DNA from: Ilyonectria destructans
Taxonomy: Eukaryota > Ascomycota > Sordariomycetes > Hypocreales > Nectriaceae
Reading direction: 5' to 3'
DNA length: 64,000 bases
Assembly: GCA_020740775.1 (NCBI GenBank)
Contig: JAHEWK010000002.1
Span: 992,001 to 1,056,000, forward strand
Shown in pieces: positions 1 through 9,294 of the stretch; position 1 is the first letter of the stretch, and each line of letters starts with the position of its first letter. The notes under the pieces were generated by a model. It saw only the letters and a program-made list of their open reading frames with translations, was not told the origin of the DNA and made no database searches. The position numbers and the translations under genes were made by a program.

Positions 1-114
1 CTTTGCTGCGACAGATATTTCTCCACTGTCTCACCTCCCCTGTCGCCCAGGACGATCCCTTGATCCAGTGTCGGACCTCTCCGATGGGCTTCTCGTCAGT
101 TGCACCACCACAGC

Positions 115-937
115 TTAACCCATCCTCAGTGCATCTTCGAGATTTAGGATGACATCCTTTGGCTCCGTCGCGACTTCACTACCAACTGGGCGCATCACCT
201 TTGTTGGGTTTCCAACTGCGACATGATACGCCGGGACATTCTTGGCCACTAGGCTCCCAGCCCCGATGATGCTGTGGCATCCAATCTCGACACCAGGCCT
301 GCAACAATAACGTCAGTTTTGCGTAACGGATCGTTCAGATCTCCACTCAGCACAGTATAGTGGCACCGGCTCCAATCCAAGCACAGTCGCCGATGATGAC
401 TTCGCTACCAAAGCTCGGTCGCTTCGAGTTCTTGTCGACGGTCATCGAGTGGCCCACGGAGATGATGGTCACGTTAGGCCCAATGTTGACATGTTCTCCA
501 ATTCTCACATCTGCCACCGGTGTGTCGAGAATTGTGCAGCCGCGATTGATAAACGCCGTCAGCGTAACACAGACTCAGAGTCCATAGTCCATATGGGTCG
601 AAGCCTTGACGAAAGGTAGAAATGGAACTATGGATGGATCATCGAATGCGATCTCGGCTGTGGCTACCGCCTCATCTTGCGTACTGCCGTTCTCGAAGGG
701 CGTCACGATTCTGGAACCTATTTGCGAATATCCACAACGGGTAGCCGAGATGTTGACTTACTTGTTCCAAGCCGCAACCCGTTCACTGGCCGGTGCGTCA
801 AGATCGACTTCATTGAAGGCACAGATGGCATGGAAGCACCTGTTTCGAGCTGCTCAGAAGCTATTATTCCCAGCTTGGAAAAATATCTCCTCGGCCCTCT
901 TGGACGCGTCGCTCAGCAGATCTGTCGAATGGGTCAT
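115..937 (-). pseudogene. Maltose/galactoside O-acetyltransferase-like (left-handed beta-helix) pseudogene
   Basis: Reading the minus strand with exons 937-762, 710-354 and 298-115 gives 239 codons of a NodL/maltose-acetyltransferase-type protein. The N-terminus has the family's helical cap (ERVAAWNKIV). Hexapeptide turns follow (IGPNVTI, IGAGATI, IGAGSLV), then the C-terminal VGNPTKV motif. Both introns are short (51 and 55 bp); the second has an unusual GTGCTG donor but restores a perfect ILPGVEIG junction. Two in-frame TGA codons interrupt it, at 854-856 (after NNSF) and 575-577 (after HMDYGL). At both places an arginine would fit and no splice pair removes the stop. CGA to TGA is one C-to-T change, as repeat-induced point mutation would make. 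The family uses acetyl-CoA to acetylate sugars; this copy should make no full-length enzyme. Confidence 0.72.
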
Positions 938-1100
938 CTTCGTATTCAGATCTTGAAAGGTAGGTAAGTGGTGCCAAAGTGGCTGCACAGGCAGTATAGT
1001 CAGCAGACGACGAGCCTGACCATTTTAAAGTCCAGACTTTTTTACTTCAGTCCTGATTCATATTCCCACTTCAAATTAAATCCTCCTTCACCTGGTTCAA

Positions 1101-1664
1101 AGAGGTGAAAGAGTATAGGTCAAATCGTCCATCACGACCACCCTGTCAAGATTCGACACATGTGTCGTGGAAAAGCACTGCTCACCTGATTCCGAATAGG
1201 ACGAAACGGCGACAATCAGCCTGTCTTTGCTATCTTCCATGGACAAAGATGACAGCCCATTCTATTCGGTCCTCACAATCACAATCATTGCTCTGGAGAA
1301 GACGATTCAATACGGAGCATTCAACGGAAGCAAAGCACAGTCTGCATCTACCGAGTTTCTTCGATTCGCTGTGGTCGCCTGTCAACCAGTCACTCCATGA
1401 AGAAGCCTCGCCACTATTCTCGGTCCTTGGCCAAGTAATTATCTTTACAATGCACATGATTCCCTCGCTCTCCCGCAACGGCTGGATACCCGACTCCCCC
1501 CAGCTGTGGTACTGGGGTCAGGGCTGCCACGGCTCAACTGTCCATTGCTGCCACTTTCAGATATGCTTGAATGGACGAGGAAGCAATACGAACCACAGGA
1601 ACTACATTTCTTGTGGCGTGCCATCCTGTTTTTCAGCAGTGAGATGATGATGCCGTTGGCGTGA
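1101..1664 (+). pseudogene. Broken reading frame, family not recognised
   Basis: The frame ending at the TGA at 1662-1664 reads as a plausible globular protein on both sides of the internal TGA at 1398-1400. It has helical, hydrophobic-patterned sequence such as MLEWTRKQYEP and HFLWRAILFFSSEMM near the end. A TAG at 1197-1199 also interrupts it upstream. CGA to TGA and CAG to TAG are both single C-to-T changes, the same pattern as in the neighbouring pseudogene. I do not recognise the family, and the 5' end is arbitrary. Overlapping frames on both strands are also partly open, so this could be noncoding. Confidence 0.28.
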
Positions 1665-2208
1665 TTCCGACCACGATGCAGCAGACTCCCCAATCTACTT
1701 TAATTTATCGGCATCAGACGACACAGCACACATCGAGCTTCTACATAAGATTAACTCAGCATTAGACCTAAACCTCAAACCCTCAAGGCCAATCTTAGGG
1801 CTACTTGAGGGGCATGGTAGACAGGAACTTCGCAGTGGGCATGATTCCCTCAAAGGCCCTGCCGAAGGAAATCCCAATCCTGCATGCCAAAAACCCCGGA
1901 CGTTGACGCAACAGGGACTTTATAAGACCCTAAGCAGATTCAGGAGGGTTTACCTAATTTCCTAAGCCGACAATTTGATCTCGTCAATTCCATCCCTTAA
2001 AAAAGCACGCCGCAAGACGAATACACACAAATCTAGGGGGTTTTATCAGTGAATCATCCACAACCGACAACAACATCCTAACCGAGTTAGCTGCCCGGTT
2101 ACCTTCTCTCCTTTTCATCTTCGACGCAACGACCTTTTCAATTTCCCTTGAAATCCCTCCTCTCAATACCCTCCCTGCCGACCCCGCCTGATCTCACGCG
2201 CCCGGGTC
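1665..2208. other. Intergenic, no gene seen
   Basis: This stretch upstream of the gene at 2209 contains only short frames without family resemblance. The last 200 bp are C/T-rich, as in a fungal 5' untranslated region. Confidence 0.5.
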
Positions 2209-3381
2209 ATGACGTCCGAGTCTCCAAGCCCGAAGCCGCCCCGCTCCAAAAACCGCTCGAAGTTCATTGAAGATGCGGAAGCTATCCGTGACAAGGAGGC
2301 TTTAGCTGTTAGCTACATCTTGCCCGAGGCGAAAAACGACCCCGATTTATACCAACGAGTCATCGATAAACTGCACGAAACCGGGGTCGGGCGGTGTGTG
2401 ACCTGGTCTCAATACCACTGTTCGCACCATTTCGCCTCCTGGACCATTGTGGCGAGCGATGAGGAGCGGCCATCTCTCGAGTTTTTCCTAACTGCGCTTG
2501 CCGCTCACCAGGCTCTCTCGCGCAACAGTACCGACAGGTTTACGAATGAAGTCAGGAGACGTGGGTTGATTCTCTGGGCACAAAAGAAACTACAACCAAA
2601 AGCCCTCGCGGCAGTCAAGAAGGAGAAGCATCACGCCAATCGATCTCCTGACGAGTCTCCAACTGCTCGTTCTTCGCAAAATAGTTGTGATCAGACACAC
2701 CCGTTAATTGAGCAAAGCAAGAGACAAGGCGAGCAAGGCGGTAAATGGCCCAGCAAACACTCCGACACGCCTCCTTCGCTCCAAGGCACCCCGCAGCCAG
2801 CTTCACCTTTTCCTTCCGCCCCATCTCTGAAGAGGAAGATGACTGCTCACTTTGAACCACATGCTGGTCGAACGCAGAAGGCGGCCAACTCTCACCGCGA
2901 GCCCCATCGCGCGCCGGTCCCGACAAGCGATGCAGCAACGCAGACGGACAACATTGACGAGATTGTCAGCGGGCGTGTGGAAGACATTGTTAACAAAACA
3001 GTCGAAAAGGTCACTGATGCGATGAAAAAGTCCTTCGGAGAGGCCTTGGCCCAACAGACTGGGACCCTGACCGAGTTCCTCCCAATGGCAGTGAGGCAAG
3101 CATTCCGCCAAGATGTTGCCGACGAGGTTGCCCGCCACCAGCCCCGGGCCATGCGACCAACGGAACCGGAGATGGCACTCGCACGACCGGCGTACTCGAC
3201 TTACCCTCCTTCTCGCGCGCAACCCCAAGTGTACGACATGGGGGACTACCAGTATGAGGATGTTCGGACGGTGGGCGGGCGGGGCAGAGGGTTAACGACC
3301 ATTGTGGCGGCGGACTTGGATCGACTGGTGGGCTTGGAAGCGTACCGCGTCACCAGAGGGCCAGAGCAGCGCCGGCTCTGA
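2209..3381 (+). CDS. Hypothetical protein, 390 aa
   Basis: A single uninterrupted exon starts at an ATG in the context GGGTCATGA. I do not recognise the family. Residues about 20-140 look folded: a helical segment rich in acidic and aliphatic residues, a Cys/His-containing patch (CVTWSQYHCSHH) and a basic stretch. Residues 140-245 are low in complexity (Ser, Pro, Gln, Lys) and probably disordered. Residues about 245-310 return to amphipathic helix (VEDIVNKTVEKV), which could be a short coiled coil. The C-terminus is Gly/Arg/Tyr-rich. There is no signal peptide or membrane segment. The length of the open frame and its regular codon use suggest a real nuclear or cytosolic protein, but no function can be assigned. 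Confidence 0.65.
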   Translation: MTSESPSPKPPRSKNRSKFIEDAEAIRDKEALAVSYILPEAKNDPDLYQRVIDKLHETGVGRCVTWSQYHCSHHFASWTIVASDEERPSLEFFLTALAAHQALSRNSTDRFTNEVRRRGLILWAQKKLQPKALAAVKKEKHHANRSPDESPTARSSQNSCDQTHPLIEQSKRQGEQGGKWPSKHSDTPPSLQGTPQPASPFPSAPSLKRKMTAHFEPHAGRTQKAANSHREPHRAPVPTSDAATQTDNIDEIVSGRVEDIVNKTVEKVTDAMKKSFGEALAQQTGTLTEFLPMAVRQAFRQDVADEVARHQPRAMRPTEPEMALARPAYSTYPPSRAQPQVYDMGDYQYEDVRTVGGRGRGLTTIVAADLDRLVGLEAYRVTRGPEQRRL

Positions 3382-3861
3382 GGCACAAGGCGGAGTTGAA
3401 TGATTTGCTAGGGCATGCGGAGTATCATGACAAATTGGGGTCCAGGGATGGCTGATGCCAAGGACGCGATCATCTGATGGATCAGAAACAACCATCTTGG
3501 CTTAAAATCAGTCACCAGGAGTTTTCCAGTTCGTTTCATTCCTGGGGGATCCTTATGTGACTCATAGCACCATAATTCTTAGAGTGGGCTTGACTCCATC
3601 GCGGGTCTGCGATGTGCTACTTCAGCCTTCAGGGTTGCCCATAAATGGCAGAGGTTCCCTCCACGACCGGACGGCTATCTGACCTTTACGATCAATCAAC
3701 CCGTTGCTTCAATTGTTTTTAGCCTTTTCGCATCTTTCATCTTTTGCTCTCATTTTTTCCAAAACTATAGCTAACCACAGTGGTGCTCTCTGCCTTCTGT
3801 CTTCTTCCATGAGAACCTCACTGGCACATTCCGGAACGAATAACAGCAAGCATCCAGCACC
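3382..3861. other. Intergenic, nothing recognised
   Basis: Only short frames occur here. The end is T/C-rich and could be a leader for the small ORF that follows. Confidence 0.4.
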
Positions 3862-4029
3862 ATGGCCAATTCCACAAAGTCTGAACTACCTCTTCGTCCA
3901 GATAGATCTGGTTATATCCATCGAAACCGGTTTGCAAGGGTTCCCACGCAGAGGACCGAGACAGAGTTGTCTTTCACAAGGGTTGTCCAAACTACCTTGA
4001 CGCCTGAATCTGAGTTTACACTCTTTTGA
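3862..4029 (+). CDS. Possible small ORF, 55 aa
   Basis: An ATG in a near-ideal context (GCACCATGGCC) opens a 55-codon frame ending at TGA 4027-4029. The peptide is hydrophilic and Arg/Thr-rich, with no motif I know. It lies just upstream of the TATA-like box of the gene at 4303, so it is either a separate small gene or chance. The start context is the main support. Confidence 0.25.
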   Translation: MANSTKSELPLRPDRSGYIHRNRFARVPTQRTETELSFTRVVQTTLTPESEFTLF

Positions 4030-4057
4030 CAACTCCAGTTTCCTGCCTTCGAAACAT

Positions 4058-4065
4058 TATAAAAA
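4058..4065 (+). promoter_or_regulatory. TATA-like box for the gene at 4303
   Basis: TATAAAAA occurs about 240 bp before the ATG. It is followed by a C/A-rich, G-poor stretch typical of fungal leaders (many CACA and CCA runs between 4190 and 4300). Confidence 0.4.
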
Positions 4066-4302
4066 TGATGGACCGCCCTCTCTTTTTGAATACAGAATCT
4101 CACCTCCCCAATCATCTCTTCAGTGCTTAAGCCTCTCGACTCTCTTAATCTCACGATTCGTCCAAGCTTGCACAGGGTATCAGACTTTCGTCGTCCATCA
4201 AACACAATCACTTTCCCACACGATATCCATCGACGCACCTCACACAACCACTTTACCACACTCTCAAATATTATCACCGCACTCACACAACCATCATTCA
4301 AT

Positions 4303-4836
4303 ATGTCGACCTCGACTACTGCTGCTGTTCCCTCTAAGGGCCAGTCGGATAATGCCACTCACCACAAAGAACTTTGTGATCTCATCAACTGCTCGGAGGA
4401 GACGCTCACCAATGACCGTCCCTCTATGGACGACCAACTCGATGCCAAGATCAAAAACGCCATCAAGGCCCTCCGCCAAACTCGCGATGCCATGGATGAG
4501 ATGCCCTACCCCCTCGCCACCAGTGAACTCTCAGATCTTGTTTGCCAAGCCAGAAAAATCACTCGTAACATGTCATTCGCTGTCCGTCGCCACTTTGACG
4601 CCAAGGAGGAAGGCATACGCCTCCGATGCGCGCGGGAAGTGTCAGCGCTCGGCAAGCAAGAGGGCTTGATGAAGTACTTCACCAAGCAGGTTTCCACCGC
4701 CTGCGAGAAATCCCGTCTCACTGCGAATACCAGCCAACGCGACAAGCGACTCCAGCTGCTCGAGGATGCCATGGCCAAGGTCGACATGCATCGAATGCTT
4801 GCCCTGTTGGCAGAAGGCAATGGCGTCCGATATTAA
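4303..4836 (+). CDS. Hypothetical protein, 177 aa, predicted helical
   Basis: I chose the ATG at 4303 (context TTCAATATGTCG) because it follows the C/A-rich leader; an in-frame upstream ATG at 4123 lies in leader-like sequence. The protein is hydrophilic and mostly helical after a Ser/Thr/Ala-rich first 15 residues. It has Asp/Lys-rich stretches (DDQLDAKIKNAIKAL), few aromatics and two or three cysteines. No signal peptide, membrane segment or catalytic motif is visible. The A-free pyrimidine leader and TATA box suggest regulated expression. Family not recognised. Confidence 0.6.
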   Translation: MSTSTTAAVPSKGQSDNATHHKELCDLINCSEETLTNDRPSMDDQLDAKIKNAIKALRQTRDAMDEMPYPLATSELSDLVCQARKITRNMSFAVRRHFDAKEEGIRLRCAREVSALGKQEGLMKYFTKQVSTACEKSRLTANTSQRDKRLQLLEDAMAKVDMHRMLALLAEGNGVRY

Positions 4837-5464
4837 GAAACATGGACGGAAACGTATAAGAAGTCTCAGGGCTCTGAGATGATGGAGGTTTACACATGGG
4901 ACAGTTTATATATGGGATGGCTCACATGGGACAGGGAAATTTTGCATTTGTGGAGTTTTGGATGAATCAAATTCATGGTGTTTCGAGTTTACACAAGATG
5001 GACAATTTTAGAGTTAGCAGGAGGTATAAAATCGACTTATGAAACTACCGTCATGGACTGCGGTTCCTCAAACCTTCGCCTCTCTACCATATATGGTCAG
5101 GGCAGACGCGCGGTATCTATTTGGCTAATCATGAGTGGCCCTCTTCTTGTCTCGAATACATTCCAGGTGCCTCACTCATGTCTGAGTCAAGTTCCCGTGA
5201 ATCCACACACAGCCCTAAATAATGTACAAATTATGTTTATTTGTTTACCATTTTCTCCCAATTCAAGTTACTTAGAGGAAGAAGAAATGTGGGTTATTCA
5301 GAATTTCTACAGTAGGCAAAATTCCGTCCGAGCGCGTTTTACTCTGTCTTGTACGTACCTGCTGCAGTGAGTAACTGGCCACTCTCATAAAATGACCAAA
5401 AAAGTATTCCCTTGCACCCATCTCTTCTTTCAATGATTAAATAGACGAATATGCAAAAAAATCT
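4837..5464. other. Intergenic, A/T-richer, nothing recognised
   Basis: This lies between the 3' end of the 177-aa gene and the tRNA. Only short chance frames are present. Confidence 0.5.
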
Positions 5465-5582
5465 TGACAGAGAGGGGATTCGAACCCCTGCCACTTTCGT
5501 GAACGGAACACTGCTTTTCGCAGATGGAAGCGCATATTCATGCTCTTGAGACCGTCGCCATAGACCACTCGGCCACTCTGCC
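5465..5582 (-). tRNA. tRNA-Leu(CAA) with a 36-nt intron
   Basis: Acceptor arms GGCAGAG and CTCTGTC pair, with one G-U. The D-arm is leucine-like (GCCGAGTGGTCTATGGC) and the T-arm is AGGGG TTCGAAT CCCCT. The discriminator base is A, as in tRNA-Leu. The variable region carries a hairpin (CAC GAAA GTG), making this a class II tRNA. Anticodon CAA lies at 5546-5548. Immediately 3' of the purine after the anticodon is an insert of about 36 nt; removing it leaves an 82-nt tRNA. The anticodon stem is ACGGT/TCCGT, so the base pair next to the loop would be T-T. Serine is excluded by the discriminator and the anticodon. Confidence 0.88.
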
Positions 5583-6838
5583 GTGCTTGGATTCGTGGGA
5601 TGATACTGTCTAAGTGCCTGGTGTGAACACATTCGGGCTCATCGAACGTCGTACGAAGCAGATGGAGAAACACATAGTGTCTAATCTATTAACTACATTT
5701 TACACATTCCCAACGGTCCCTCTGGCAAATTATTTTCTTCTTTTGCTCTGCTGTCAAGGCTGGCTGCGATACGCCCATTGTCGTGACATCACGTGGGGCT
5801 GTGACTGTTCACCGGAATACTTACCTAGAGTTGAACCGTGGCCCAGATAGCGCAGCCGTTTCCGACTTAATATGCTGCACAGCTACCCTAGACTTTGTAT
5901 CTGCAGATTCGGCATCGTCGGTGTGGGTTTGCGTTGCATTTACGGAACGGTCCGGGACCTACAGGCTTCTCTTCTGTTTCAGATTTGATCGTAATTCTCT
6001 ATTTGATATCTAGATCCATGGAGGGACCGAACTGCCGATGGCGGGTGGGTTGAAGAGCGGCGTAGACGTGGTGTAGAATCATCTCAACCTTTACTCCGTA
6101 GGCTGATGGCGGCTTGTTTTACTTGGGGGCAATGGCTACCTTGAAAGTTCCATATCCACGACGAGCTCAAAAACTTCCGTGCCTTCCCGGGTGGTTCACT
6201 GTCTATTGGGTCCGGTGTTCACTTTGTCCAGAGCCCTTCACCTTGAAGCTGTCGTCATCGTCACCGCCTGCAGACTGCGACTTTGTTATCAGGAACTCAA
6301 ACCGACCTCCCCCAATCAAGCACCGATAAGGGGCAAAGCAAATAGATACGAATGCACCGTTCGGGTAGCTAACCGCTATCAACGGGCTGTAAGTGCCGCT
6401 GGCGTTTCAATCTTACACTCAGCCATCACCATCGGCGCCCGGAGTTCGGCAATTGTGGAGAAGAGGGGCCGAGGATCCAAGATTGCGTCTTGGCTGCCTC
6501 TTTAGGACTAGATAACTCAGCCGCTGATGCTCCCTCCTCTGCCATCATCCGCCATCATCTGCCCATACAAGGACGGCTCCCAGCAACTCAATCTGGCTGA
6601 CAACAAGACCCAGACACACAAGACCCGTCAACTCAGCCCAGGAACTTACGCATCGACTGATGCGGATATGCACGCGCTGTTAATCAATAGACGTTTCTGG
6701 CCTCTTGCTGCGGACCTGGCTGTTCCCTAGGCTCAGAGCGGGTTTGTACCCCGGCTTCCCAGCTCAAACCCTCTCATTCTCTCTCGCACCCGCTCTCCTC
6801 CGAGGCCGTCTGGCTCTCCATCGTCTCATCCTCCGTCC
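5583..6838. other. Intergenic, upstream of the Zn2Cys6 gene
   Basis: This 1.25 kb contains only short unrelated frames. The last 100 bp are C/T-rich and probably belong to the leader of the regulator gene. No repeats or RNA genes were seen. Confidence 0.5.
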
Positions 6839-8589
6839 ATGGCTCCATCAGCCGACGTCCAGTCAGGAGGTGCCGACAAGCCATGCCACAACTGTCGCCG
6901 CCGCCGCCTCCGCTGTGATCGCACGGTCCCACAATGCTCCAAGTGCGCCGCCCGCGGCATCGAATGTCTGGGCTACGGCCAGCTGTTCCTGTGGACCGGG
7001 GCCGTCGCCTCGCGGGGCAAGCTGGCCGGCCAGAAGTCGAGTGCCGCGCTCTATCCGACCCCGGGCCCGCCGCCGAGACGGAGGAGCCGGCAGGCCTCTG
7101 GCTCCGTCGCGACTCCATCCGAGGCCGGGTCCGAGGCCATCGCTGACGTCGACGCCGACGTCGTATCCAGCCATGGCGATGACGCCTTCGTAGTCAGCGG
7201 CGACACACAGCTCGTCTGTCCCACCTCCCCAAACCCCCTGGAGTACGAGTACGAGAACGAGGCCTCGACTCCCTGGGCCCTCATCGACCCCATATTCCAA
7301 GACATGAAGTACTCCCAAAGACAATATCTCGGTTATTGTGCGTAGTCCGGCGCCCTTATTGGTTGTTGGTAGTGAACATGGCTGATGACATTACAGTCTC
7401 ATCGCGGCTCTGTCGAGACTTTGTCGCCTATGATATCCCCGGCCACAACCCCTTCCGAAACCTCCTCCCACTGACTCAGGCCCACCCGTTGCTGCGTCAA
7501 GTCATCATCGCCGCCTCGGCCGCTCACATGTACAACCGTGCAAGGCCCTGGCTCGGTCCCGACTCCCTTGACAGGGGCCACGGACCAAAACAAATGCTCG
7601 TTGATGCCCTCGTCGCCAAGCAGCAAGTGCTGCAGATGATGCCGTCTGCCCTGCAGAGCATCAATTCCATTGATGGAGATGTTCTCCTCGCCTCTGTGTT
7701 GTTCCTTATCAATGTTGAACTGATCGAATCCGGCAAACAAAACTGGAAAGCTCATCTGGATGGCGCTGGTAGGATCATGTCACTGCTCCCTGTCTCCACC
7801 GTGGACGCGAGCTTGAGGAATTATATCATATCAGACTGTTTTGTGTAAGCGTCATTCCCCTTTGGCCACCCCAGGCGCTGACCTTGCCGCAGATATTATA
7901 TCCTGGAATCCACCTTTCGACCCTCGGCCACGGATTCGAGATCATTCTTTGACTCCTGTCAGGGAATGGAGATTTTAGAGAAGACAGCGAATAGCTACTA
8001 TTGCTGCCCGCCCGAACTCTTGGAGATTATGCTCACCGCTGCCAAGCTCTCTAACAAGATATCGGCGGAAGCTGTCTCGCCCGGTATGGTGACCACGGCT
8101 GGTGTAACCCTCTTTAATCGCGCTCAAAATATCGACGTGATAGCTTGGGCACGGGAAGTTTCGACCCTCCCTTCAATATACAAAGACCCCGTATTGAGTC
8201 GTTTTCGCGTGGCATCAGGCCACCGACTTGGTACATGTCTTTACATCCTACATGCGATTCCATCTTTGGATTCGGTGTACAGCGACGAGATGGTCGACAT
8301 GTTACTGGAAGAATTACAGCAGACACTGATCTCTATTCCCGATGATGATCCGAATTACAAAGCAACGGCGTGGATCACCTTTGTCTTTGGCGCGAGCGTC
8401 AAGACCACTGAGATGAAAGAGTGGGTCATTGACAGGATAAAACGGTTAATGTTGGAATCTCCCTGGGGATTTTTGTACGCCGCAAGAGACGCCCTGCATA
8501 AGCTGTGGGCGTTACAGGCCGAAGGAAGAGGGAACAGGAGTTGGGTACAATCACTAAGAGACTTGGACATGGACTTCTTGGTGGTTTGA
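6839..8589 (+). CDS. Zn(II)2Cys6 transcription factor, 547 aa
   Basis: Three exons (6839-7337, 7397-7844, 7893-8589) join in frame across GT-AG introns of 59 and 48 bp. The DNA-binding domain at residues 16-43 has the exact spacing C-X2-C-X6-C-X6-C-X2-C-X6-C (CHNCRRRRLRC). A Pro/Ser/Asp-rich linker of about 100 residues follows. The remainder (about 160-547) is the helical regulatory region of fungal regulators, with patches such as HPLLRQVIIAASAAHMYNRA and AGRIMSLLP that resemble the Fungal_trans_2 type. It is expected to act in the nucleus as an activator or repressor binding CGG-containing sites. It converges on the P-type ATPase gene. Its target is unknown; the biosynthetic block 5 kb downstream is one possibility. 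Confidence 0.9.
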
Positions 8590-9013
8590 GGGGTGAATCA
8601 ATGCCATCATTGATGCCTTGGAATGACGCGGTGGTACCTCTGGTAAAGGTCGCTGGAGAGACCCCGCCGAGGCAACGAAGGGAACTGAGGGAGCTAGGTT
8701 GAGCTTCAAACTTACTTCTTACTCGAGAGACTTGATGTCTCTGTTGCGTCCATCGTGGCGAACGAGCCCCTCCCAGGTTGGAGGGGCACGGAAAGTTCAT
8801 TATGATACCCCCCATTTACGGAAAGGACACGGCGATATGAGATGGAAGGGTTGGGACAACAGGACGAAGAATTTAATCCAGGGCGTGAAATAAAGCCAGA
8901 GACTGGAACAAGGAGGGCTTTTTGGAGGCTCTTAGTTACGATGGCTGTAAAGTTTTATGCACGACGACACGGTATAAATTGACGAGCTTGTACGATTCAT
9001 TTTTAGCAGGCCA
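8590..9013. other. 3' region of the regulator, no gene seen
   Basis: This stretch runs from the regulator's stop codon to the inverted repeat. Only short frames occur. Confidence 0.45.
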
Positions 9014-9165
9014 ATACCGTATCGACTCAGTAAATTGGCCCTGAATCCTTCACCCACTCATTGCCTTCGGGCTTTTTTATACCTAATGATTTAGGAAATC
9101 TAAGCCTTATATAGCTTAGCTTCAGTCCATAAAAACAGGGCCAATTTATCGAGTCGGTACGGTAT
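9014..9165. mobile_element. MITE-like element with 30-bp terminal inverted repeats
   Basis: The left end (9014-9043, starting ATACCGTATCGACTC) and the reverse complement of the right end (9136-9165) match at 27 of 30 positions. They flank about 90 bp of A/T-rich non-coding sequence. The three mismatches are all transitions. TTTAGCA occurs just outside both ends (about 9003 and 9167), possibly a target duplication, although the left copy is separated from the repeat by a few bases. No transposase is present, so the element would be non-autonomous. A large hairpin of other origin cannot be excluded. Confidence 0.6.
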
Positions 9166-9294
9166 CTTTAGCATTCTGAGTGCCCCATATGAAGGTTGGT
9201 ATTGATATGGTGCCTTTGTGTCTTGGGCCAAAGATGACCCTCGGGATTTACCTAGCTCCGTAGACCGGGCTGTTCCTCCTCAATCGAGTCGTGT

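Noticed and set aside
2803..3228. 141-aa minus-strand frame
   Set aside because: Antisense shadow of the 390-aa gene; no motifs.
7338..7396. Regulator translation continuing past residue 166 in the first frame
   Set aside because: The frame meets a stop at once; a standard 59-bp GT-AG intron restores the regulatory domain.
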